A DNA stretch of 64,000 nucleotides. It comes from Aphanocapsa lilacina HA4352-LM1 (GTDB taxonomy: Bacteria; Cyanobacteriota; Cyanobacteriia; Gloeobacterales; Gloeobacteraceae). A program made the translations under genes and the position numbers. The notes below the pieces were generated by a model. That model did no database searches, had not been told where the DNA came from, and saw only the letters and a program-made list of their open reading frames with translations. Below, piece by piece: positions 25,689-34,140 of the stretch (its first letter is position 1; each line of letters opens with the position of its first letter). Where the stretch lies: positions 81,120-145,119 of the forward strand of contig JAHHGR010000003.1 of NCBI GenBank assembly GCA_019359725.1, in the 5' to 3' direction.

Positions 25689-25910
25689 CTAGTCGTTGGC
25701 CCATTCCTCGCGGCCCAGCAACTCGGCCAGGGGGTCGCAAAGCCGTACATCGAGCAATTCCAGCTCCTCGCACATTGCCTTCCATTCGGCGGGCGCATAA
25801 AAAGCGCCGAGCGCCGAGACCGGCTGGGAACGCAGCACCTTGCCGGCCTCGAGCCGGTGGCGCACTTCGCTGCGGATGTAGTCAATAGAGAATCGGACAG
25901 CCTGTGCCAT
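25689..25910 (-). CDS. DUF4327 family protein
   Basis: A 73-residue protein: VRFSIDYIRSEVRHRLEAG, then VSALGAFYAPAEWKAMCEEL and a short acidic end. This matches DUF4327, a small family restricted almost wholly to cyanobacteria, of unknown function. It lies 30 bases upstream of the aminotransferase start on the same strand. A TATAAT box about 50 bases upstream fits as its promoter. Confidence 0.85.
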   Translation of the reverse strand: MAQAVRFSIDYIRSEVRHRLEAGKVLRSQPVSALGAFYAPAEWKAMCEELELLDVRLCDPLAELLGREEWAND

Positions 25911-25960
25911 ATACCTCGAACCCGTCGAACCTGTTAAAACGGTCTTCTATGCTGTAGTGA

Positions 25961-25966
25961 ATTATA
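25961..25966 (-). promoter_or_regulatory. Candidate -10 box (TATAAT) for the DUF4327 gene
   Basis: The minus strand reads TATAAT, a perfect -10 hexamer in an AT-rich stretch that is unusual for this GC-rich window, 50 bases before the DUF4327 start. No convincing TTGACA-like -35 is at the right spacing. Confidence 0.45.
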
Positions 25967-25989
25967 CATTCTATTCAGTGGCAGCGGAC

Positions 25990-26090
25990 CACCCCCCTGC
26001 GGTTCCCCGTCGGCCCACGGCGCTTGTAAGCCTTGTCATGCCACTATTGCAGCGTCGGGAGAACATTTTTCCGGCCTGACGCGGGGGGTG
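25990..26090. ncRNA. Candidate structured RNA (three-stem)
   Basis: The 289-base gap 25911-26199 has no good coding frame but can fold. CACCCCCC (25990-25997) pairs with GGGGGGTG (26083-26090). Inside are hairpins CCGT/ACGG (26007-26010, 26017-26020) and GCGTC/GACGC (26052-26056, 26078-26082). The result is a closed three-way junction of about 100 bases. The strand is unknown. It does not show the SRP RNA, RNase P or tmRNA hallmarks I would recognise. Confidence 0.3.
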
Positions 26091-26199
26091 ATCTATCGTG
26101 GGGAATGCCATCGCCTGGAGGAGGGGGCACCGATGAACGCAGGCAAAAAAATGTAGGTTTTGCATGCCCGGGCTGCACCGCCAACTTCAAACAGGTCCT

Positions 26200-26976
26200 T
26201 TAGGCAGCCGGTCCGCAGTCCGGCTGCAGACCGAGCGAGCGCAATTGCACCTTCAGCCGCTCCATCTGCTCGCGCAACTGCTCGGCCTCTTGCTCGGCCT
26301 GCTCGGCTCGATGCCGCTGCTGCTCCTCGGGAGTCGCGATCCATTGGCCCCGCTCGTCAAACCAGCGCAACCAGGGCCGTTCGAGCTTGAGCCAGAAGCC
26401 CCGCCACAGACCAATCCCAATCCCCAACTCCTCGAACCAGAAGCGGGGCTCAGCGAGCGTCACCTCCTGATAACGGATGCCGAGCAGTTGAAATAGCCGC
26501 ATTCGACCGACATCCCCGTCAAAGACGATGTAGTAGGGCACCCGCAGGATGCGCTCGTAGACCTGCCACTTGGTCGGCGGTTCGTCCGCCCCGCGGCTCG
26601 ACCGGCCAAGATCCTCCGCTTCTGTACTTGGTGAAAGAAACTCAATGACAACCGTTGGGGCGATCCCTTCTTGCCATAACACGTAGCTGCGCCGCAGTTC
26701 CCGCTCTTCGTAAAGGCTAGGCACACCGATCACCGCAAACCAGTCCGGACGTTTGTACCAGAGCAGGTGGCGCAGGTCGTAGTAGAAATTCAGGTCGCTG
26801 GCGGTAAAAATCTCTTCCTGTGGGCAAGCTGTCGGCTGAAAGGTTGCTGAGAGCAGTTGCGGTTGGAGAATATGAAATTCGTCGGGCAAGCCTGGCTCCT
26901 CTAACGCTTCGCTCGGCAGGTCGTACATGGTGGGTAAGTGGTCTTTTGGCGAGGGTGGCGGTGCCGATTGAGTCAT
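26200..26976 (-). CDS. Uma2 family (DUF820) putative restriction endonuclease
   Basis: A 258-residue protein of the Uma2 family, very numerous in cyanobacteria, with a PD-(D/E)xK nuclease fold. Residues: YDLPSE near the start, RPDWFAVIGVP (active-site Asp region), TVVIEFLSPSTEAEDLG (Glu of the ExK-like motif), KWQVYERILRVPYYIVFDG, then a coiled-coil Glu/Gln-rich tail. ATG 26976 has a Shine-Dalgarno-like AAGGGGAG 9 bases upstream. The same frame stays open to an ATG at 27165, giving 63 more residues (MIDPSEAKAIIEKYF...) not usual for the family. Confidence 0.8.
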   Translation of the reverse strand: MTQSAPPPSPKDHLPTMYDLPSEALEEPGLPDEFHILQPQLLSATFQPTACPQEEIFTASDLNFYYDLRHLLWYKRPDWFAVIGVPSLYEERELRRSYVLWQEGIAPTVVIEFLSPSTEAEDLGRSSRGADEPPTKWQVYERILRVPYYIVFDGDVGRMRLFQLLGIRYQEVTLAEPRFWFEELGIGIGLWRGFWLKLERPWLRWFDERGQWIATPEEQQRHRAEQAEQEAEQLREQMERLKVQLRSLGLQPDCGPAA

Positions 26977-27200
26977 TAGGCTGGCTCCCCTTGTTTGTCT
27001 TTGCAATGATTCGAACATGATGGATGCGAAGGTCGATTCTGAGGTAAAGTAGCGCTCATCAAACACTTCTGGGCACCATTGACGGAGATCGTGCTCGAAC
27101 TGTTCGCCTGTGACCTCGGCGAAGTACTTCTCAATAATGGCTTTGGCCTCGCTGGGATCGATCATCGCCGGGATCTTCGGTGTCTTTCTATTTTGACCGG

Positions 27201-28331
27201 TCAGTTGCGCCCGTGCGCGGAGTCAATGCTGTCCAGCAGACTCACCTGCTCGAAGCGCTGGGGCGGCGCATAGCCCAGGTGGCGGTAGGCGGCGGGGGAG
27301 GCCATCCGGCCGCGGGCGGTGCGCAGCAGGTAGCCGATTTGCATCAGATAGGGCTCGTAGACCTCTTCGATGGTCTGGGTGTCTTCGCCGGTGGCGGCGG
27401 CAAGGGACTCGACGCCCACCGGGCCGCCGTTGTAATGCTCGATTAAGGTCGCAAGCAGGCGGCGGTCGGTCCAGTCGAGGCCGCGCGGGTCCACTTCGAA
27501 TAATTCCAGCGCCGCACAGGCAACCGGCTCGGTGATCCGCCCGTCCCCTTCAACCTGGGCGTAGTCGCGCACGCGCTTGAGCAGCCGGTTGGCGATGCGC
27601 GGGGTGCCCCGGGCGCGGCGGGCGATCTCGGCGGCCCCGGGTTCATCTATTGGAATATTCAACAGGACAGCATTGCGGATGACGATGCCTGCGAGTTCTT
27701 CGACATCGTAAAAGCGCAAGCGCTGGATAAGACCGAAGCGATCGCGCAGGGGCGAACTGAGGGCGCCCACGCGGGTGGTGGCCCCGATGAGCGTGAAGCG
27801 CGGCAGCGGCACGCTGGTGATGCGGGCGTTTTGTCCCTTGCCGATGGTGATGTCGAGGCGGTAATCCTCCATGGCCGGGTAGAGAATCTCCTCGGTAATC
27901 CGGGGCAGGCGGTGAATTTCGTCGATGAACAAAATGTCGCCGCGCTGGAGTTTGACGAGCAGACCCGCGATGTCGCGGGGTCGCTCGAGGGCGGGGGCAG
28001 TGGTGAGGTGAATCTGCACGTTCATCTCGCGGGCCAGAATCAGCGAAATGCTAGTCTTGCCCAGCCCCGGCGGTCCGTAAAACAGCAGGTGATCGAGCGA
28101 TTCGCCGCGACTTTTGGCGGCGGCCACGGCGATGCCCAGGACGGCTTTGAGATCTTTTTGACCGGCATAGTCGCCAAGACTCTTGGGCCTGAGGCTCTCC
28201 TCGTGCTGGTCCTCGTGGGCGCGCTCGGACTGCACCGCCGCGCGGGAGCGCTGGGCGGGTTCGGCGGGGGCGGTGCGCGATTTGGCCGGTTCGCCCTCGG
28301 CTCCGGAAGGACGGGAGGAGATGATCGCCAT
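27201..28331 (-). CDS. ruvB: Holliday junction branch-migration helicase RuvB
   Basis: A 376-residue AAA+ ATPase. A 45-residue Ala/Arg-rich N-terminal extension precedes the conserved core [12 protein letters not shown]. Walker A is GPPGLGKTS, Walker B FIDEIHRL, sensor 1 [19 protein letters not shown] with the Arg finger region, and sensor 2 [12 protein letters not shown]. The C-terminal winged helix includes [17 protein letters not shown]. It drives branch migration with RuvA and RuvC, which are not in the window. ATG 28331 is preferred over the TTG two codons earlier. Confidence 0.97.
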   Translation of the reverse strand: MAIISSRPSGAEGEPAKSRTAPAEPAQRSRAAVQSERAHEDQHEESLRPKSLGDYAGQKDLKAVLGIAVAAAKSRGESLDHLLFYGPPGLGKTSISLILAREMNVQIHLTTAPALERPRDIAGLLVKLQRGDILFIDEIHRLPRITEEILYPAMEDYRLDITIGKGQNARITSVPLPRFTLIGATTRVGALSSPLRDRFGLIQRLRFYDVEELAGIVIRNAVLLNIPIDEPGAAEIARRARGTPRIANRLLKRVRDYAQVEGDGRITEPVACAALELFEVDPRGLDWTDRRLLATLIEHYNGGPVGVESLAAATGEDTQTIEEVYEPYLMQIGYLLRTARGRMASPAAYRHLGYAPPQRFEQVSLLDSIDSAHGRN

Positions 28332-28482
28332 GGTCAACCTGCCGCGAGTGGTGGACGCTTGTCCCGGTCGCCATCACTTTAACACATCCCGGCGCCCACG
28401 GCGCACAGGGCTCCTGTGGGTTGCCGCCAACGTAAAGTACGATGACAGGTGACAGCTTCCGCAACAGGCGCAAACTCTGCCC

Positions 28483-30024
28483 ATGAACATCGATCTGGCC
28501 GCACTCAACGCCGGGGCACTCTGGCCCGAATACATCGTCACCATCACCCTGGTTGTGGTGTTGCTGGTGGATTTGATCTCGGGCCGCAAGGCTTCCTGGT
28601 CGCTTCCTTATCTGACGCTTTTGGGGTTGGGGATTGCCACCGCCACGCTGCTGCCGATGTGGATTCTCGAAAATCCGGTGAGCTTTCTGGGCAGCTTCAC
28701 CGCCGATCCGCTGAGCGTCGTCTTTCGCGCCTTTATTTTGATCTCAGCCGCCCTCACGGTGCTGATGTCGGTGCGCTACATCAACCAGTCGAGTCTGGCG
28801 ACGGCCGAATTTTATGTGCTGCTGCTCGGGGCGACCCTCGGGGCAATGCTGCTGTCGGGTTCCTCGGAGATGGCAATGATCTTCGTGGCTCTGGAGTTGC
28901 TCAGTATCACCAGTTATTTGCTCTCGGGCTACGCCAAGCTCGACAAGCGCTCCAACGAAGCTTCGCTCAAGTATTTGCTCATCGGTGCGGCCAGTTCCGG
29001 TATTTTCCTGTACGGCATGTCGCTGCTGTATGGGTTTTCCGGCGGCCAGACGCAGCTGACCGAGATTGCTCCGCGCATCGTGGATCTGGGTTTTCCGGCC
29101 TTGCTGTCGCTGGTCCTGGTGGTGGCGGGCATCTGCTTTAAGCTCTCGGCTGTGCCCTTCCACCAGTGGACCCCCGATGTGTACGAAGGATCGCCCACGC
29201 CGGTGGTTGCCTTTTTATCGGTCGGTTCGAAGGCCGCCGGTTTCGCCCTGGCCATCCGCTTTATGACCTCGGCCTACCCGGGCTTTTCTGAGCAGTGGCA
29301 GACGCTCTTCGTGCTGCTGGCCATCCTCAGCATGGTGCTCGGCAACGTGGTGGCCATCGCCCAGACCAGCATGAAGCGCATGCTCGCCTACTCGTCGATC
29401 GCCCAGGCCGGTTACGTGATGATCGGCCTTGCCATCGGCACCCAGGAAGGCTACAGCAGCATGATCCTCTACATCGGCACCTACTTGTTTATGAACCTGG
29501 GGGCGTTCATGGCGGTGGTGCTCTTCAGCCTGCGCACCGGCACCGACGAGATCACCGCCTACAGCGGCCTCTACCAGAAAGATCCGTTTCTCACGCTGGT
29601 GCTCAGTTTGTGTTTGCTTTCTCTGGCGGGCATTCCGCCGCTCGCGGGCTTTTTCGGCAAGTTGTACTTGTTTTGGGCGGCGGTGCAGTCACAGGCCTAC
29701 ACGCTCGTTTTCTTTGGTCTGGTCACCTCGGTGGCTTCGATTTATTACTACGTGCGCGTCGTCAAGCTGATGCTGGTCAAGGAACCGTCTCCCCAGGTGC
29801 TCGGTTATTCCGAGGCGGGCGATCAAGACGGTATCCAGACCCTCAAAGCCGGCATGTTGATTACGACGGTCGCCACCGTCGTGCTGGGCATCTTGTTCCC
29901 GCCGCTGATCAGCCTCGCCGACACCTCGCTGCGGGCCACCCCGTCGCTGCAGCAGGTGCGGACCGCCACGCCCGTCTCGCGGGTGAGCACCGGTGCCGAA
30001 GCGCCTGCTGATCACGGGCGCTAG
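28483..30024 (+). CDS. ndhB: NAD(P)H-quinone oxidoreductase subunit 2 (NdhB)
   Basis: A 513-residue membrane subunit of the NDH-1 complex with about 14 helices. Antiporter-like motifs include [19 protein letters not shown] with the conserved Glu, Lys in [19 protein letters not shown], and [16 protein letters not shown]. It forms part of the proton-pumping arm used in respiration and cyclic electron flow. In Gloeobacter these complexes lie in the plasma membrane since thylakoids are absent. Its 3' end overlaps the next gene by 32 bases in another frame. Confidence 0.97.
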   Translation: MNIDLAALNAGALWPEYIVTITLVVVLLVDLISGRKASWSLPYLTLLGLGIATATLLPMWILENPVSFLGSFTADPLSVVFRAFILISAALTVLMSVRYINQSSLATAEFYVLLLGATLGAMLLSGSSEMAMIFVALELLSITSYLLSGYAKLDKRSNEASLKYLLIGAASSGIFLYGMSLLYGFSGGQTQLTEIAPRIVDLGFPALLSLVLVVAGICFKLSAVPFHQWTPDVYEGSPTPVVAFLSVGSKAAGFALAIRFMTSAYPGFSEQWQTLFVLLAILSMVLGNVVAIAQTSMKRMLAYSSIAQAGYVMIGLAIGTQEGYSSMILYIGTYLFMNLGAFMAVVLFSLRTGTDEITAYSGLYQKDPFLTLVLSLCLLSLAGIPPLAGFFGKLYLFWAAVQSQAYTLVFFGLVTSVASIYYYVRVVKLMLVKEPSPQVLGYSEAGDQDGIQTLKAGMLITTVATVVLGILFPPLISLADTSLRATPSLQQVRTATPVSRVSTGAEAPADHGR

Positions 30025-30880
30025 CGGCCTGCTCGGTTTTCAAGTCGCCTCCCGGGCGCTGCAAAGCGCCTGGGAAGTGGTGGGTACGATAAGCCGCCAT
30101 CGCTGTCCGCTACCTATCGAGCAACCGCAGTTGGACCTGGCCTCGGAGGATCTTTCGGGGCTTGCAGCTTTCGTGGGACGGTACCGCCCCGACGCCCTCG
30201 TCCATTGCGCGGCGATGAGCGAGGCGGCCCAGTGCGAAGCCAATCCCACCGCGGCCTTGCGCGTCAATGTCGCAGCGACCGAAGCGCTCGCGCTCGCGGC
30301 CGACCGGATAGGCTGCCGCTTCATGTTCATCTCTACCGACCTGGTCTTCGACGGCCGGGGCGCTCCCTACTGCGAAGAAAGCCTCCCCAGTCCACTCGGC
30401 TGCTACGGCCGCACCAAGATGGCGGCTGAAGAGCGAGTGCTGAAACTGGGGGGCGGGGGGGCGTTGGTCCTTCGCACTTCGCTGCTGCTGGGACCAAGCC
30501 CGTCGGGGGCGCGCAGCGTCGAGGAGCGCCTGGGAGCCCAACTGGCCGCCGGCAAACGGGCGCACTTGTTTACAGACGAATTTCGCTCGCCGGTGTACGC
30601 TCCGGACCTGGCTGCGGCCCTGCTCGAACTGGTGGAGGCGGGACAATCCGGGCTGCTGCACCTGGGTGGGCCTGAGCGCCTGTCGCGCCACGCCCTGGGG
30701 ATGCTGCTGGCGGATCACTTCGGCTGGGATACGCGCTTGATCCTGGCTGCTTCGGGAAGAGACTACCCTTCGACCCCGCCGCGGCCGAGCGATGTCAGCC
30801 TCGATTCGCGGCGGGCCTACGCGCTGCTTTCTACCCCGCCGCGGCCCCTCGGCCAGGTGTTTGCTCCCCAAAACCAATAG
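29993..30880 (+). CDS. NAD-dependent SDR, dTDP-4-dehydrorhamnose reductase (RmlD)-like
   Basis: A 295-residue extended SDR. The cofactor motif is [12 protein letters not shown], followed by [32 protein letters not shown] and the catalytic Tyr-Lys as [10 protein letters not shown]. The best fit is the RmlD_sub_bind family, which reduces dTDP-4-keto-rhamnose; related members include the MAT2B-like subgroup. The GTG start at 29993 lies inside ndhB. No other rhamnose genes are adjacent, so the substrate is open. Confidence 0.85.
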   Translation: MPKRLLITGASGLLGFQVASRALQSAWEVVGTISRHRCPLPIEQPQLDLASEDLSGLAAFVGRYRPDALVHCAAMSEAAQCEANPTAALRVNVAATEALALAADRIGCRFMFISTDLVFDGRGAPYCEESLPSPLGCYGRTKMAAEERVLKLGGGGALVLRTSLLLGPSPSGARSVEERLGAQLAAGKRAHLFTDEFRSPVYAPDLAAALLELVEAGQSGLLHLGGPERLSRHALGMLLADHFGWDTRLILAASGRDYPSTPPRPSDVSLDSRRAYALLSTPPRPLGQVFAPQNQ

Positions 30881-30884
30881 GCGA

Positions 30885-31961
30885 TCACCTCGCAGCCGGT
30901 AATGTCACCGTGAAGATACTGCCTGTGCCGGGAGCACTGGTGAGACTGAGGGTGCCGCCGTGGGCTTCAACAATCTGGCGGCTCAAATGCAGACCCATGC
31001 CACTGCCTTCTTTGCTGTGGCGGCCCTGGGCAAAACGGCGAAACAGATACGCCTGCTCCTCGGCGGCGATCCCCGGTCCGGTGTCGCAAAAATCGAGATG
31101 GACGCAGCCCCCGTCCCCCAGGCGGCTGCGCACGGTGACGCCACCCTGGTCGGTGAATTTGAGGGCGTTGCCGAGCAAATTGGTAAGCACCCGCCGCAGT
31201 TCCAGACGATCGGCCAGCACCTTGGGGGCCGTCTCCAGTTGGGCAGACAATTCCAGATGCTTCTCAGCCGCAAGCGGCGCCAGTTCGTCGCACACCTGCT
31301 GCATCAACTCGATGACATCGACCGGCTGAAAATGCAGCTTTTTGGCCCCGGCCTCGTAGCGGTAGACATCGAGCAAAGTGCGCACCAGTGCCAGCAGGTT
31401 ACTGTTGGAGCGGGCCATGATTTCTATTGCCTCGGCCATCGAGGGCTGCATCGGTCCGAGCGCTCCCTGACCCAGCAGGTTGAACATGCGGTCGGCGGCC
31501 ACTAGGGGGGTGCGCAGGTCGTGGGCAAGGCGGGCCACGAAATCTTCGCGCTGGCGGGCGATGCTGTCGCGTTCGCTGATCGAACGCTTGAGACGCAGCA
31601 GTGAACGCACCCGGGCGAGCAATTCGTCCGGCTCGATCGGCTTGCGGATAAACTCGTCCGCCCCTGCATCGAGGCCCAGGGCTGCACTCGGACGGTCGGA
31701 GGCAGTCACCAGCAAAATCGGCAAAAAGGGCAGGTGCCCGTCGGCCTTCAGGCGGCGGGTGACTTCATAGCCGTCCATTCCGGGCATCATCACATCGAGC
31801 AGCACCAAATCCGGAGAATTTTTGTAGACCCGGTCGAGGCACTCGGCACCGGAACTTGCCGTTTCGATTTCATAGCCTTCACTGGCCAGCAGAAACTGGA
31901 CCAGGGCGATATTGTCAGGCAGATCGTCGACAACTAAGATGCGTTCGGCAGATTGGAGCAT
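30885..31961 (-). CDS. Response regulator-histidine kinase hybrid
   Basis: A 358-residue soluble protein. The receiver domain (1-125) has Asp56 in LLDVMMP and Lys in FIRKPIE. A HisKA domain with His147 in LAHDLRTPLVA follows, then HATPase_c with NLLGNALKF, DTGPGIA and GSGMGLHLS. The order REC-HisKA-HATPase without membrane or sensor domains suggests it is switched on by a partner kinase through its own receiver. It ends 4 bases before the convergent RmlD-like stop. Confidence 0.93.
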   Translation of the reverse strand: MLQSAERILVVDDLPDNIALVQFLLASEGYEIETASSGAECLDRVYKNSPDLVLLDVMMPGMDGYEVTRRLKADGHLPFLPILLVTASDRPSAALGLDAGADEFIRKPIEPDELLARVRSLLRLKRSISERDSIARQREDFVARLAHDLRTPLVAADRMFNLLGQGALGPMQPSMAEAIEIMARSNSNLLALVRTLLDVYRYEAGAKKLHFQPVDVIELMQQVCDELAPLAAEKHLELSAQLETAPKVLADRLELRRVLTNLLGNALKFTDQGGVTVRSRLGDGGCVHLDFCDTGPGIAAEEQAYLFRRFAQGRHSKEGSGMGLHLSRQIVEAHGGTLSLTSAPGTGSIFTVTLPAAR

Positions 31962-32415
31962 GGGACGGCAGAAGGCGGCGCCAGACAGGGTGCACCGTCA
32001 ATAATACACATACGTGCGCCACCCCCTTGCAGAGGCGGGCATCCCCATTACAGTACAGGGAGCGCCCCCATCGCCATCTAACCTGGGGAGCACTTTTTGC
32101 AGCCTATCCGGAAAGTATGAGGATTTGGCATGGTAAATCTGTTGTGCCTCTCCACTTGATCCCCTGTCTACCTCCGACATCCCAGCCACCCACTTGCCCA
32201 CCATCTGGTCTGTCTTCGATGCACTATAGACAGACATGGAATGGCCCGGTTATAGGGCATCCGGTAGACACCCGCCCAATTTTGGCCCTCTCTAAGGAAC
32301 ACAACGGTGCGTAGCTGCCGCACGTCCGGTCAAAGTTTCGCCGGGTATACTGTTCCCTCCGTGGTCGAGGCGACAGGGTTTCACTTACCTTCAGTGATGT
32401 CGCGACAAGATCGCC
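31962..32415. other. Intergenic region between divergent kinase and comM genes
   Basis: These 454 bases hold no supported gene. Short frames on both strands are low in coding character. AT-rich ATAATAC/TATTAT near 32000 could be part of the kinase promoter (minus strand), and TATACT at about 32345-32350 a -10 for comM. No RNA structure stands out. Confidence 0.4.
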
Positions 32416-33954
32416 ATGCTCGCCTGTGTTCGAAGTGCCGCCCTTGCGGGCATCGATGCGCTGGGGGTGACTGTCGAAGTCGATGTCGGCTTCGGCCTGC
32501 CCCAGACGACCCTGGTGGGTCTGCCCGACGCGGCGGTGCAGGAGTCGCGCGAGCGGATCAAAGCGGCGCTGCAAAACGCCGGTTTCGTCTTTCCGATGCG
32601 GCGGATCATCGTCAACCTTGCCCCCGGCGATCTCAAAAAAGCGGGGCCGAGCTTCGATCTGCCCATCGCCCTGGGCGTGCTTGCCGCCTCCGAACAACTG
32701 CAAGCCAAAGCGCTGGGGGATTTTTTGTTTGTGGGCGAGTTGTCCCTCGACGGCAGCCTGCGGCCGGTCACCGGGGCGATGTGCCTGGCTCTGGGTGCCC
32801 GGCAGATGGGGCTTTGCGGGATCGTCGTGCCGGAGGCGAACGGTCCTGAGGCGGCGCTGGTGGACGGGATCGCCGTTTACGCGCTACGCGGCTTGCAGGA
32901 GGTGGCGCAGTTTTTGGCCGAGCCAGGCAGGTTCGAGCCGCTCGCGGGCGACTTGCTTTCACTTCTCGAACGTCCGCCTGCTGCGGACGAGCCCGATTTG
33001 CAGGACGTCCGCGGGCAGCCGCTTGCGCGACGGGCACTGGAGGTGGCGGCAAGCGGCGGGCACAATTTGTTATTGCTCGGCCCTCCCGGCTCCGGCAAGA
33101 CGATGCTCGCGCGCCGTCTACCGGGAATCTTGCCGGCCCTCGGCTTCGAGGAGGCGCTCGAATCGACCCGCATCCACTCGGTAGCGGGTTTGCTCAGCCG
33201 CCGCGATTGCCTGGTGACTGGACGCCCCTTCCGAGCGCCACATCACTCGATCTCCGCCGCCGCTCTAGTCGGAGGTGGCGGGATACCAAAACCGGGCGAA
33301 GTGAGCCTCGCTCATAACGGGGTACTTTTCCTGGATGAAGCCACCGAATTTGCCAGACCCGTTCTCGAATCGCTGCGTCAGCCCCTCGAAGACGGCCAGG
33401 TGCTCATCTCCCGCACCCGCCAGTCGCTCACCTTCCCGGCCCGCTTTGCCGTCGTGCTCGCCGCCAACCCCTGCCCCTGCGGCTACTTTGGCGATACGCT
33501 GCGCCCCTGCCGCTGCACCGTGCGCGAGCGGGTGCGCTACTGGGCAAAGCTATCAGGACCACTGCTCGATCGCATCGACTTGCAAATCCTCGTAGGCCGC
33601 CCCAAACCCGAAGAAATTGCCCACCTTGTCCCCGGCGAACCCTCCGCAGCGGTGCGCAAGCGGGTCATCGCCGCGCGCGAACGCCAGAAAACACGCTTCG
33701 CGGACCATCCGCGGGTGCGCTGTAACGCCCACATGCAGACAATTCACCTGCGGCTGTTCTGTACTCTCGACGAAAGTGCACGGCGCTTACTCGAAGGGGC
33801 GATTCGGGGATTGCACCTGTCGGCCCGATCCGCCGAGCGCGTGCTCAAAGTCGCCCGCACCCTCGCAGACCTGGCGGGCTCAGACCAGATCGCTCCCGCG
33901 CACATCGCCGAGGCATTGCAGTTTCGGTCGCTGGAGCGGATGCAGACAGGTTGA
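32416..33954 (+). CDS. comM: YifB/ComM family Mg chelatase-like AAA+ ATPase
   Basis: A 512-residue protein. The N-terminal Lon-protease-like domain (VTVEVDVGFGLPQTTLVGLPD ... KKAGPSFDLPIALG) is followed by a Mg-chelatase-like AAA core: Walker A GPPGSGKTML, FRAPHHSISAAALVGGG, Walker B VLFLDEATEF, and ANPCPCGYFGD with Cys residues for a possible zinc site. ComM is a branch-migration helicase that helps integrate incoming DNA during natural transformation. The gene stands alone. Confidence 0.95.
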   Translation: MLACVRSAALAGIDALGVTVEVDVGFGLPQTTLVGLPDAAVQESRERIKAALQNAGFVFPMRRIIVNLAPGDLKKAGPSFDLPIALGVLAASEQLQAKALGDFLFVGELSLDGSLRPVTGAMCLALGARQMGLCGIVVPEANGPEAALVDGIAVYALRGLQEVAQFLAEPGRFEPLAGDLLSLLERPPAADEPDLQDVRGQPLARRALEVAASGGHNLLLLGPPGSGKTMLARRLPGILPALGFEEALESTRIHSVAGLLSRRDCLVTGRPFRAPHHSISAAALVGGGGIPKPGEVSLAHNGVLFLDEATEFARPVLESLRQPLEDGQVLISRTRQSLTFPARFAVVLAANPCPCGYFGDTLRPCRCTVRERVRYWAKLSGPLLDRIDLQILVGRPKPEEIAHLVPGEPSAAVRKRVIAARERQKTRFADHPRVRCNAHMQTIHLRLFCTLDESARRLLEGAIRGLHLSARSAERVLKVARTLADLAGSDQIAPAHIAEALQFRSLERMQTG

Positions 33955-34113
33955 CAGCTGCTTACGCCTGGGGCTTGGCGTAGTCAACGTCTGCTCGAAC
34001 TCCACGCACTAAATTGCACTTGCAGGCGAGCGGCGGCGGTTGGCTTAGGATGGTTTTTAGTTGCACAACCAACAGCCGGCCAGCCGAAAACCCCAACGGA
34101 CAATTGTTTCAAC

Positions 34114-34140
34114 CCTGACACCTGGCAACTGAAACCTGCA
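34114..34140. repeat. Heptamer repeat directly after metH stop
   Basis: Four degenerate 7-base units on the plus strand: CCTGACA, CCTGGCA, ACTGAAA, CCTGCAC (the last C shared with the stop). It directly abuts the metH stop codon at 34141-34143. Confidence 0.6.
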
